Source: an uncultured Bacteroidia bacterium (GTDB lineage: Bacteria; Bacteroidota; Bacteroidia; Bacteroidales; Prolixibacteraceae). From it: 41,841 bases of DNA. A model generated the notes under the pieces. That model was given only the letters and a program-made list of their open reading frames with translations, searched no databases and was not told where the DNA came from. Each line of letters opens with the position of its first letter. Position 1 is the first letter of the stretch. Of this stretch, positions 1-7,257 are shown piece by piece. Made by a program: the position numbers and the translations under genes. The DNA lies in contig CAINLJ010000263.1 in assembly GCA_903850335.1 (NCBI GenBank), positions 1 to 41,841 of the forward strand. Reading direction: 5' to 3'.

Positions 1-2
1 CT

Positions 3-782
3 GCAAAAGCCGCAAAGGCTCTAAATAAACCCGAAGACGTTACCAAATATTCACTTCTGGCTGAGCGGACAAAGGCAGCATTTTATAAAGAGTTTTATGA
101 TGAAAAAAATGGCACCTACGGAAAAGCCGGGGGAAATATCTTTGCTCTCAAAATGGGTGTCCCTGCATGGCAGTATGATAAGGTAATAAATTCATTAAAA
201 TCTGATATTCAAGCAAATAATGGGAATTTGGATACTGGCATTTTTGGCACCCAATTTTTCTTTGAGGTATTATCAGAGAACGGAATGCATGATTTAGCTT
301 ACAAGGCTATGAATAAGCGGACACAGCCAGGTTTTGGGTGGTGGATTGATCAGGGTGCTACAACAACCTGGGAACAATGGAATGGTGACAATTCACGCAA
401 TCACCCGATGTTTGGAGGCAGTCTTGTTTGGTTTTACAGGAAGCTTGCCGGGATGAATGCCGATCCTGAAGCACCGGGATACAGGCATATTATCTTCCGT
501 CCCCAGCCTGTTGATGACCTGTCTTTCGTAAAGTATTTCACACAAACTCCATTTGGGGAAGCAGGAATATTCTGGAAAAATGATACTGAAAGATTTTCGA
601 TGGAGGTAACTGTCCCGGTAGGTAGTGAGGCAACGATTTATGTGCCTATCGGGAAGGGTAAGGAAATAACTGAAAGTGGTCATTCGATCACCGGTTCGGA
701 AGCAATAAAAATAGTCAGGGATGAAGGAGATTACAGAACATTCGAAGTAAAAAGCGGAACTTATCAATTTTCATCCAGGTAA
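3..782 (+). CDS. alpha-L-rhamnosidase (GH78), C-terminal part, 5' truncated by window edge
   Basis: The reading frame is open from base 3, and the start lies outside the window, so only about 260 C-terminal residues are visible. The text around GYGKAGGNIFALKMGVP, the stretch with FGWWIDQGATTTWEQWNGD, and SRNHPMFGGSLVWFYRKLAG match the end of the (alpha/alpha)6 barrel of GH78 alpha-L-rhamnosidases. The final ~100 residues (from about PGYRHIIFRPQP) are the small C-terminal beta-sandwich that follows the barrel in this family. Family role: hydrolysis of terminal alpha-L-rhamnose from plant pectin, glycosides or bacterial polysaccharides, usually in the periplasm or at the cell surface of Bacteroidota. 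The general-acid region is upstream and cannot be checked. The sugar cluster at the far end of the window is about 35 kb away, so a functional link is not implied. Confidence 0.88.
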   Translation, partial: AKAAKALNKPEDVTKYSLLAERTKAAFYKEFYDEKNGTYGKAGGNIFALKMGVPAWQYDKVINSLKSDIQANNGNLDTGIFGTQFFFEVLSENGMHDLAYKAMNKRTQPGFGWWIDQGATTTWEQWNGDNSRNHPMFGGSLVWFYRKLAGMNADPEAPGYRHIIFRPQPVDDLSFVKYFTQTPFGEAGIFWKNDTERFSMEVTVPVGSEATIYVPIGKGKEITESGHSITGSEAIKIVRDEGDYRTFEVKSGTYQFSSR

Positions 783-798
783 GATTAGTTGAACGGGA

Positions 799-823
799 GG
801 TTCAGTGCTATACAAACTGAACC
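799..823 (+). terminator. 7-bp hairpin after the rhamnosidase gene, possible terminator without U-tract
   Basis: GGTTCAG (799-805) and CTGAACC (817-823) form a perfect 7-bp inverted repeat with an 11-nt loop, 16 bp after the stop. No T-run follows, so a classical intrinsic terminator is doubtful; it may only protect the 3' end. The rest of 783-959 shows nothing recognisable. Confidence 0.3.
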
Positions 824-959
824 TGTACAAGTCTGGGAAAAACGTACCCACTCTGTTAATTGATTGAATTTGAATAGCATACTCAACTTGCTGGGCTTGC
901 TGAAATGTTGGTTGTCATGTAAACAAAGTACAGATAAGATGTATAATTAAAATAAGACT

Positions 960-1688
960 GTGGAAAAGAAGAAAGGAATATTGAAGAAAGTTATCTTAAG
1001 AATTATTGGAATAATTGTTCTTTTCATATTAATTACCATTGGTAACTTAATGATTTTTGAGAAGACCTCATCTGCTGTTTCCAAGGGACAACCAATAGAT
1101 AACTTTAACGAAAAGAATTATGCACTTTTGGTTATTGATATTCAAGAAGCTACAACAGGAGTTGTTTCAGAAAACTCATTTTATACTAGAAATTCTGATG
1201 ATTTAATAAAAAATATAAACCAAATAACTGAAAGTTTTTTGCATCAAAATATTCCAGTTATTTATATACGCAGTGAAATAACAAATCCATTAATAAATTT
1301 ACTGAATAATTCATATGCCAAAGGTAGTCTAGGGGCTAAATTTGATAAACGACTAAATATAGGATTTGGAATAGAGGTCGTTAAAAGTTGGAATGATGCG
1401 TTTCTAAATTCGAATCTCGACAATATACTGTCTATAAATAAAATAAATGAATTGTATATCGTTGGCTTAGATGCTGCCCAATGCATAAATATTACGGTTG
1501 AAGCCGCGCAGAACAGAAATTACAGGATTAATCTTATAGAAGAAGCGATTTTGTCGGAATCAGCGAAAATGAAGGACAGTATGATATTGAGTTATATGAA
1601 TAGGGGTGTAAAAGTTTTAAAGATAGATAGTTTAAAATTTATAATAAAAAACACGAACGCACACACGCGCAATCAGGTAGAGGTATAA
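960..1688 (+). CDS. Isochorismatase-family cysteine hydrolase with N-terminal membrane anchor
   Basis: A 242-residue protein starting at GTG 960. Residues ~10-32 form one hydrophobic segment after a Lys-rich start, so the enzyme is probably anchored with its domain outside the cytoplasm. Residues ~53-225 are an isochorismatase-like fold: ALLVIDIQ (candidate catalytic D60), K142 in VKSWNDAF at the position of the family's catalytic Lys, and GLDAAQCINITVEAA with C175 as the likely nucleophile. The family hydrolyses isochorismate, nicotinamide or other amide-type substrates; nothing here identifies the substrate. A membrane-anchored form is unusual, since most are soluble. The gene stands alone in an AT-rich stretch with poor links to its neighbours. 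Its C-terminal ~10 residues (HTRNQVEV) look unconserved and may be read-through of non-homologous DNA. Confidence 0.75.
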   Translation: MEKKKGILKKVILRIIGIIVLFILITIGNLMIFEKTSSAVSKGQPIDNFNEKNYALLVIDIQEATTGVVSENSFYTRNSDDLIKNINQITESFLHQNIPVIYIRSEITNPLINLLNNSYAKGSLGAKFDKRLNIGFGIEVVKSWNDAFLNSNLDNILSINKINELYIVGLDAAQCINITVEAAQNRNYRINLIEEAILSESAKMKDSMILSYMNRGVKVLKIDSLKFIIKNTNAHTRNQVEV

Positions 1689-2145
1689 TCAATAATTTAA
1701 AAATTTAAAAAGAGTATATAGCTAATTTCAAAAATCAACGTCAAAATCATATAATTTGTTTCTTATGAAAAATAATACTTTATGCCATAATGGTTAGCTT
1801 ATTCCGCTTTTCTCCCTGTCAGAAGCAGTGGTTTTCAGTGTGTATATTCACGCGCAGCTATTTTTGCGGTTTGACATCTGTAAGGGGGACTTCAATCTGC
1901 CCCTGCTTTAGTTTAGCACTATAGTTGCTAGGGCAGAAAAAAATAAAATGCGGAGAATAATTGGCATTTTATACGCATTTTGTGCGGATATAATTTTGCC
2001 CTGCTGAGAATAAATACTAATTTAAACGCTCAATTTCAAGAGAAAAGGAATTTGTATGTAATTGTTGATTTGATGATTGACGTAACCAAAAACAATGATA
2101 AGGAATTAAATAAGAAACGACTATTTTCAAACAAATTTATTTCCT
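1689..2145. other. 457-bp non-coding stretch with overlapping inverted repeats
   Basis: No convincing gene. An ORF at 1980-2249 overlaps the better-supported gene at 2146 and resembles nothing. The segment 1896-2002 holds several inverted repeats that compete with each other: TCTGCCC (1896-1902) with GGGCAGA (1931-1937); TAGCA (1914-1918) with TGCTA (1926-1930); AGGGCA (1930-1935) with TGCCCT (1997-2002); and AAAATGCG (1945-1952) with CGCATTTT (1974-1981). This could be a structured RNA or a mobile-element or recombination-site remnant. See findings. Confidence 0.45.
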
Positions 2146-2493
2146 ATGAAAAAAAGAAAGATACTTCTGTTTGTTTCCAGAATTTACGGAGTCTTAAATA
2201 CATTATACCTGGTAGGTTTGTTTGCACCAAAATTAATAGGTTCAATTGACAGATTAACAATCAACACGATTCTTAACTGGAATGACAATCCTACCGGATT
2301 CATTTATACGTATCTCCTGGGGTATGTTATTATTTGGTGGAAACCACTTTGGGGATCTTTAATAATCCTGGCAAGTGTAACATTTTTTTTTATCTTCAAT
2401 CCACATAATGTGGGGTTTATACTAATGTTTCTGATTCCAACTCTTTTGGTTTCGATTCTTTACCTTTGGAGTTGGTATAGTACTTCTAAATAA
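2146..2493 (+). CDS. Small multi-spanning membrane protein of unknown function
   Basis: A 115-residue protein with start ATG 2146 preceded by an A/T-rich leader. It has a basic N-terminus (MKKRK) and three to four hydrophobic segments, at roughly residues 6-28, 52-66, 69-86 and 89-110, with aromatic residues at the boundaries (IIWWKPLWG). This composition fits an integral inner-membrane protein. I recognise no catalytic motif or named family with certainty. It is encoded alone between the palindrome-rich stretch 1896-2002 and the repeat protein at 2771. The very high content of Phe, Ile, Leu and Trp and the well-formed start make a real gene more likely than chance. Confidence 0.6.
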   Translation: MKKRKILLFVSRIYGVLNTLYLVGLFAPKLIGSIDRLTINTILNWNDNPTGFIYTYLLGYVIIWWKPLWGSLIILASVTFFFIFNPHNVGFILMFLIPTLLVSILYLWSWYSTSK

Positions 2494-2770
2494 CGGATTT
2501 GCTGACTATATCAAATATCAGTGTTCTTGAATACAGTGGTTCGCGAAATTATAGGATATTTCGATGATGAGCTGAATAATGGAAAACTCTGATAATGTTG
2601 AAAGCAACAGGAATTATTTGATTTGGATGTGATAAACGAAACCTGGCTTATGATCTAAACCCAATATGTCAACATTAAAATTTTAATTCAGTATTTAAAA
2701 ATATAAATGACCTCAACAATTTTAAGTGTTGAAAATTTTCCAGTACTACAGACACTTGATATTCAGAACT

Positions 2771-3619
2771 ATGAAAAATATTATGGATGGATTCGTCATC
2801 CTCATTATGACTTTATTATTCAGTTCATCCTCATTAAAAGCTTTTTCTCAGATAGAAAGTTATGTGTTGAAACGTTTACAGGAAAAGGAATGGGTACTAC
2901 TTTTCAACAATACCTCAAAGAATATAGTTTACACACAAAATGAATGCTTTATTTATGTTAATTGTAAATATGATGCCAAAGCAGAATACTATTTATCAAA
3001 TACGGTTGAAACGGTTTTCGATAAAAACAAAGTAGGAAAAATTATGAACGGGAAATATATTATAGAACGAATTATTTCCAGTAAACAAGTTAATAACTAT
3101 CCATCTGAAGTGATGGTATTTGAAATTAAGGAACTTAACGCTAATATGCTTACATTAAAATACCGAAATGAAGAGTTTAACTACTGTGCAAAAGAGAACT
3201 TTGCGTTAAAATATCAAGATCCCGACGAGCAAGTTTACATTGCGGGAAAGAACAAGATGGGGAGTGCTTTTTCTCAAATAGGAAGTTCTATGTTAACCCG
3301 TTTACAAGGGAAAAGATGGGTTATGAAAGAAACAAACCGTACCTTTGAGATGGTTTTTACAACAACTAAATGTTTTTATTATACTGATGGTAAGGCCGAT
3401 GGTACCCGGAATTATTATTTGTCGGACACGATCGAAACGGTTTTCGATAAAAGCAAAGTAGGAAAAATTATGAACGGGAAATATATTATTGAGGGCGATA
3501 TTCTCCGTAAAACGGCCGGTTATCAACGTCCTTTTGTAAGAGTCAATGAGATAAAGGAGTTTAATGAGACTACGCTTGTGTTGATATTTCGACATGAGGG
3601 AGTTATGTATACAAGATGA
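2771..3619 (+). CDS. Secreted two-repeat protein of unknown function
   Basis: The open frame extends back to 2726, but ATG 2771 gives a proper signal peptide (MKNIMDGFVILIMTLLFSSSSLKAFSQ), so I place the start there (282 residues). The mature part is an internal duplication. Repeat 1 begins at SQIESYVLKRLQEKEWVL and repeat 2 at SQIGSSMLTRLQGKRWVM, with equivalent positions 142 codons apart. Both contain a W near the start, a YYLS-T-ETVFDK core, then KVGKIMNGKYIIE and a closing EIKE-N---L. The DNA is nearly identical over 56 bp (3008-3063 versus 3434-3489, one mismatch) while the flanks have diverged strongly. The fold may be lipocalin- or beta-sandwich-like, but that is only a guess. It is monocistronic. 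The 277 bp before it hold nothing clear beyond a CAACA/TGTTG inverted repeat at 2714-2731. Confidence 0.65.
   Translation: MKNIMDGFVILIMTLLFSSSSLKAFSQIESYVLKRLQEKEWVLLFNNTSKNIVYTQNECFIYVNCKYDAKAEYYLSNTVETVFDKNKVGKIMNGKYIIERIISSKQVNNYPSEVMVFEIKELNANMLTLKYRNEEFNYCAKENFALKYQDPDEQVYIAGKNKMGSAFSQIGSSMLTRLQGKRWVMKETNRTFEMVFTTTKCFYYTDGKADGTRNYYLSDTIETVFDKSKVGKIMNGKYIIEGDILRKTAGYQRPFVRVNEIKEFNETTLVLIFRHEGVMYTR
3008..3489 (+). repeat. Direct repeat, two 56-bp copies (3008-3063 and 3434-3489)
   Basis: The two copies start with GAAACGGTTTTCGATAAAA and differ at one base (AAAAAC versus AAAAGC). They are offset by 426 bp, an exact multiple of three, and both lie in the reading frame of the two-repeat secreted protein. 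Confidence 0.9.
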
Positions 3620-3780
3620 TAGGATCGTGCTCAGGATTAATGCTTATATTCCCTGAATTTACCTGGCATTGATATAGCTTAAAATTATCGGTGAATCCTC
3701 AGGAAGGCTATAATAATTTGCAAACAGAAACCTTGGTGAGATTAATTTCAGATTCCTCACCAGGCAGGCATTAACCCGCA

Positions 3781-4324
3781 ATTGGCAAAACGAGTTCTGC
3801 CGAGAAAGTAAACCTGCAGACGGATAAACATAAAGTGAAATGGACAAATTTCTGGATTGGTTTAACAACGAAAACCGCCTTGACCCTGTTTTAAAAGCTG
3901 CCATAGCACTTTTTTGGTTTATAATTACTATGAGGTATTACAAAAAATGCAACATAGTTCCGGCTACATTACAGAATGGATCGAATGGTTTTTGCTTTGT
4001 CTCAGGAATGCAATGCTCTCTACCGAAAATACTACTCAGAAAATATTGTTAAAAGCTAAGTTTTGGAAAATTCATGAACACACACCTGTCAACGAACGCC
4101 AACGATTGATACTTAACAAGCTCCTCGGCGATTTTGAAGGAAAACGACAAACCTCAAAGTGGGCTAAAATTGTAAAACCCTCTGCCGATACTGCCTTACG
4201 CGACATAAGAGACCTGGTAGACAAGGGCATCTTAAAACAAACTGATGAAAGAGAAGTAATCAAAAATAATATTTATGCCTGTTATAATTCAATCACCAAG
4301 TGCAGCTTTAATCTTTCCAGGTAA
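3781..4324 (+). pseudogene. Decayed Fic-family (AMPylation) gene lacking its catalytic core
   Basis: Fic-type sequence is spread over three reading frames. At 3799-3837 the text AEKVNLQTDKHKVK corresponds to the segment before the Fic helix bundle. A shift leads to EMDKFLDWFNNENRLDPVL and KAAIALFWFI (3837-3925). Sequence then jumps to NYYEVLQKMQ, SGYITEWIEWFLLCL, and NERQRLILNKLLGDFEGK, ending with a winged-helix-like SKWAKIVKPSADTALRDI and DLVDKGILKQ. Intact relatives have the active-site loop HPFxDGNGR and about 40-50 further residues between FWF and YYE; here they are deleted and the frame changes at the junction. In-frame stops (3825, 3831) interrupt the left part. The product cannot be an active AMP transferase. 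The 3' end overlaps the convergent MmcQ gene. Confidence 0.82.
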
Positions 4325-4639
4325 TGATTCAAAAACAAGGTCATATGAGTGATCAATCATATCAAATATTAGTTTCCGGGGTAATGAACTATCCAGAATC
4401 ACCGTATTCCAGTGCTTCTTATTCATGTGCCAACCCGGAATAATTGCCGGATTTGACTCACGCAACTCTATCGCCTTCTCAGGATCGCATTTCAGGTTCA
4501 TGGAAATATCACCCTCAAGGCTTATTAAAATAAAAATCTTGCCCCCAACCTTAACAACTAAGGTAGTATTGTCAAAGGGAAAACTCTCCTCAGTCCCGTT
4601 CTTTGTCAGACAATAAGCCCTGATTTCTTCTATATCCAT
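4289..4639 (-). CDS. MmcQ/YjbR family DNA-binding-like protein
   Basis: A 116-residue protein of typical length for the MmcQ/YjbR (CyaY-like fold) family. Recognisable blocks are the N-terminal MDIEEIRAYCLTKNGTEESFPFDN, VVKVGGKIFILISLE, NLKCDPEKAIELRE, and the conserved C-terminal block PGWHMNKKHWNTVILD. Members are small soluble proteins often annotated as DNA-binding; their biochemical role is not established. It is a single gene on the minus strand, and its 3' end overlaps the Fic remnant by about 36 bp. The start at 4639 is supported by the family N-terminus. The region 4640-4752 between it and the divergent START gene must hold both promoters, but I find no clean consensus there. Confidence 0.9.
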   Translation of the reverse strand: MDIEEIRAYCLTKNGTEESFPFDNTTLVVKVGGKIFILISLEGDISMNLKCDPEKAIELRESNPAIIPGWHMNKKHWNTVILDSSLPRKLIFDMIDHSYDLVFESLPGKIKAALGD

Positions 4640-4752
4640 TTTCGCGAGGTTAAAAAGTTAAATCAAATATAGAAAAACTCTTTGATTAAAATTATAAAAT
4701 AAATTCTAGTAATTTAGGGGAATACTTAAACAGGCTAAAACTTATAAAAAAC

Positions 4753-5409
4753 ATGAAACTCCTGGCTAACTTTTTGTTTGCTCTGCTTTTTTGTTTTTCG
4801 GCGTCTGCTCAAAAGGCTGATGACTGGAAACTTGTCCGGAATCAGGAAGGGGTAAAGATATATTTGAGAAGTGTAGAAGGAATGGGGACCAAACAAGTCT
4901 TAGGACTTACGAAGGTATCTGCCACATTGGGATCATTAGTGAGCATGGTCAAAGATCCTGAAAATCACCATTCCTGGATCTATGCAAATAAACAGGCCCG
5001 GTTTCTCAAAAATATCAGCGATTTCGAATGGATTTATTACAACATCTCAGAGGCACCATGGCCTGTACGAAACCGGGATTTAATTACGCATGCAAAAATT
5101 GATCAGGATCCTGATTCTTACGCTGTTAAAATTGATTCTGAAGGGTGGCCGGATTATGTTCCGCCAAACAAAAATCTTGTTCGTATAGCGATGTTACGAT
5201 CATTATGGATATTTACTCCTAAAAATAATGGGGAAATAGATATACGCTTTGAGTTATCTATTGATTTAGGCGGGGATATACCAGCTTGGCTGGTCAATTT
5301 TGCAATAGACAAAGGACCGTTCAATACGCTTTTGAATTTAACTGAAGTTGTAAAATCAGACAGGTACAGGAGTAGAATACTTCCCTTTATTAAAGAAAAA
5401 ACGTTATAG
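4753..5409 (+). CDS. Exported START-domain lipid-binding protein
   Basis: 218 residues. Residues 1-19 are a signal peptide (MKLLANFLFALLFCFSASAQ), so the domain acts in the periplasm. Residues ~24-210 match the START / StAR-related lipid transfer fold: DWKLVRNQEGVKIYLR at the start, then the conserved region PENHHSWIY, then FEWIYYNISEAPWPVRNRDLI, where the PWPVRNRD block is the family signature, and a C-terminal amphipathic helix region (DIPAWLVNFAIDKGPFNTL). START domains hold sterols, phospholipids or other hydrophobic ligands in a deep pocket. It is the first gene of a three-gene unit: the SDR follows after 22 bp, and the 5-alpha-reductase-like gene overlaps the SDR. A shared hydrophobic substrate, possibly a steroid or isoprenoid, is an inference from that context. 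Confidence 0.85.
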   Translation: MKLLANFLFALLFCFSASAQKADDWKLVRNQEGVKIYLRSVEGMGTKQVLGLTKVSATLGSLVSMVKDPENHHSWIYANKQARFLKNISDFEWIYYNISEAPWPVRNRDLITHAKIDQDPDSYAVKIDSEGWPDYVPPNKNLVRIAMLRSLWIFTPKNNGEIDIRFELSIDLGGDIPAWLVNFAIDKGPFNTLLNLTEVVKSDRYRSRILPFIKEKTL

Positions 5410-5431
5410 CTGTCTTAAAAAAAACTATATA

Positions 5432-6436
5432 ATGAAAATAAGTATCACCGGTGCCAGCGGCCATATTGGCAACAATCTTTGCCGTGAGCTTATTGAAAGG
5501 GGACATCAGGTTAAAGCACTTGTCCACACTTTTGATAAATCGTTAACCGGCCTGATTGTTGAAAAAGTAAATGGTCATATACTTGATTTAAAAGCGCTCC
5601 ATACATTGATTGAAGATGCTGATTATGTTTTTCATACGGCTGCCATTATTTCAATCGGAGTTAATTCCAAAGAAAAAATATTTCAGACTAATATTGAAGG
5701 AACCCGGAATATTGCAGAAGCCTGTTTAAAGCATAAAATAAAGCGATTAATTCATTTTAGTTCCATTCATTCATTAAGGTGCGATTCACAAGATAAGCTA
5801 CTGGTCGAATCGGCAGCCCTGGCTGGTGAGGAAGCATATTATTACAGTCAATCCAAAGCATTTGCAGAAATATTATTACTTGACGCCTGCAAACGTGGAT
5901 TGGACACGATCATACTTAACCCTTCCTCAGTAATCGGTCCATTCGATTTTGTCCCTTCACTGGCGGGGCAAATGATCATTAAAATTGCTACCGGTAAACT
6001 ACCTGTCCTTATCAAAGGCGGATATCACTGGGTGGACGTAAGGGATATTGTCAACGCTGCAATCCACGCTATGGAAATGGGTCGAACTGGAGAACGATAC
6101 CTGCTTACAAGCCAATGGATGAGCCTTTCAGAAATTGCTTCAATTATTTGTAACGAAATCAACCGGAAACCACCGGTTATTGTTCCGGGTTTTATTGCAA
6201 GAACCGGACTTCCATTCATTCAATTACTTAGCAAACTTTCCGGGAAACAAGTATTGTATACAAAAGAGTCGTTGGACATTGTGAGTAATTCCCCTAAATT
6301 GGTTAATAACCAAAAAGCAGCCGAAGAGCTAGGTTTCAAACCACGAACCCTCGAGGAGACTTTTATTGATTCTTTGCATTGGTTCATAAAGAATGGATAC
6401 ATAAACACGTCAAAAATCAAAAAATTAAATGGCTAA
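5432..6436 (+). CDS. NAD(P)-dependent extended SDR, 3-beta-HSD / dihydroflavonol-reductase-like
   Basis: 334 residues. The N-terminal Rossmann motif is GASGHIG (G7, G10, G13), followed by a DADYVFHTAA block. The catalytic Ser lies in FSSIHSL (S110/S111) and the YxxxK pair is Y138/K142 in YYSQSKAFAE. LNPSSVIGPFD and the later GGYHWVDVRDI are typical of atypical/extended SDRs of the 3-beta-hydroxysteroid dehydrogenase and dihydroflavonol-4-reductase group. It would oxidise or reduce an alcohol/ketone, probably on a lipidic substrate given its neighbours. Its stop (6434-6436) lies inside the start of the next gene, an 8-bp overlap that implies translational coupling. The exact substrate cannot be read from sequence. 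A sugar-nucleotide epimerase role is less likely because of the company it keeps. Confidence 0.82.
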   Translation: MKISITGASGHIGNNLCRELIERGHQVKALVHTFDKSLTGLIVEKVNGHILDLKALHTLIEDADYVFHTAAIISIGVNSKEKIFQTNIEGTRNIAEACLKHKIKRLIHFSSIHSLRCDSQDKLLVESAALAGEEAYYYSQSKAFAEILLLDACKRGLDTIILNPSSVIGPFDFVPSLAGQMIIKIATGKLPVLIKGGYHWVDVRDIVNAAIHAMEMGRTGERYLLTSQWMSLSEIASIICNEINRKPPVIVPGFIARTGLPFIQLLSKLSGKQVLYTKESLDIVSNSPKLVNNQKAAEELGFKPRTLEETFIDSLHWFIKNGYINTSKIKKLNG

Positions 6437-7190
6437 TCCCACTTTCTCCCTTAACGACCTGATTTTTTACTGGATCCTTTTCCCAATTATTTTATTTCCG
6501 GTCCTTCTTTTTGTGAAACAACCCTATGGAAGGCATTTCAGTACTAGCTGGGGACCCTCAGTTTCAAACCGGAAAGGGTGGATAATCATGGAGTTTCCTT
6601 CCTTGTTTATTATAAGTTTGTTTTTTATTAATCAGGAGAAATTCGCACCCATCTCCACCTTCCTTTTTACATTATGGATTATCCACTACTTTAACCGTAC
6701 ACTTATTTTCCCGTTCAGGATTAAAACCAAAGGGAAGAGAATGCCGGTAATAATCGTTTTGTTTGCCATTCTGTTCAACAGTATAAATGCCACTATAAAT
6801 GGTATTGATCTTGGTAAAACAATTGATTTTCATTCTTATACAACCATTGATTTTGTTAGGTCCGGAATTGGCCTTGTACTTTTTATGACCGGAATGATTA
6901 TCAATCTATCTTCTGACACTATTTTAATTGGGCTTCGAAAGAGTTCGGGCAATGGCTATCAAATACCTCAAAAAGGGTTGTTCAGGTGGGTTTCGTGTCC
7001 AAATTATTTGGGCGAAATCATTGAATGGACTGGTTTTGCCTTGATGGCCTGGAACCTTGCTGCCTTGTCTTTTGTAATCTGGACTCTTGTAAATCTGTTG
7101 CCACGCGCTCTTGATAATCACAAATGGTACCGCCAGCACTTTTCAAATTATCCGGAAAACAGAAAGGCGATTTTCCCGTTTATTTTATAG
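6429..7190 (+). CDS. Steroid 5-alpha-reductase (3-oxo-5-alpha-steroid 4-dehydrogenase) family membrane protein
   Basis: 253 residues with about six hydrophobic segments. The family hallmark is near the C-terminus: GLFRWVSCPNYLGEIIEWTG (residues 183-202), followed by AWNLAAL and PRALDNHKWY. Near the N-terminus, WGPSVSNRKGWIIMEFPS contains the conserved Glu (E55) equivalent to the QELPS motif of human SRD5A2, which lies in the active site there. Length matches SRD5A proteins (about 255 residues). The family reduces the delta-4 double bond of 3-oxo-4-ene steroids, or enoyl bonds of polyprenols and very-long-chain acyl-CoAs, with NADPH. ATG 6429 overlaps the SDR stop. In gut Bacteroidales, related 5-alpha-reductases work with 3-beta-HSDs on steroids and bile acids, which supports but does not prove such a role here. 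Confidence 0.87.
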   Translation: MANPTFSLNDLIFYWILFPIILFPVLLFVKQPYGRHFSTSWGPSVSNRKGWIIMEFPSLFIISLFFINQEKFAPISTFLFTLWIIHYFNRTLIFPFRIKTKGKRMPVIIVLFAILFNSINATINGIDLGKTIDFHSYTTIDFVRSGIGLVLFMTGMIINLSSDTILIGLRKSSGNGYQIPQKGLFRWVSCPNYLGEIIEWTGFALMAWNLAALSFVIWTLVNLLPRALDNHKWYRQHFSNYPENRKAIFPFIL

Positions 7191-7220
7191 GCAAAACTTC
7201 GTGTATTATTTGCCTGCCTG

Positions 7221-7257
7221 ACCTGCAAATTTCTTCCTGTATTCTCAATTTACAGGT
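7221..7257. terminator. Imperfect inverted repeat between convergent genes, possible bidirectional terminator
   Basis: ACCTGCAAATT (7221-7231) pairs with AATTTACAGGT (7247-7257) over 11 positions with one mismatch and a 15-nt loop. It sits between the 5-alpha-reductase gene and the convergent yraN and slightly overlaps the yraN stop. T-runs are weak on both sides. Confidence 0.3.

Noticed and set aside
1896-2002. Integron attC site
   Set aside because: The nested inverted repeats recall folded attC sites, but no GTTRRRY/RYYYAAC core pair is recognisable, no integrase is nearby, and the preceding gene ends about 200 bp away.
1980-2249. 89-residue plus-strand open frame
   Set aside because: It overlaps the better-supported membrane-protein gene at 2146 in another frame, has low-complexity Asn/Lys content and no domain, and begins inside the palindrome region.
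2707-2943. 78-residue open frame ahead of the two-repeat protein
   Set aside because: It overlaps the signal peptide and first repeat of the convincing gene starting at 2771 and shows no family features.
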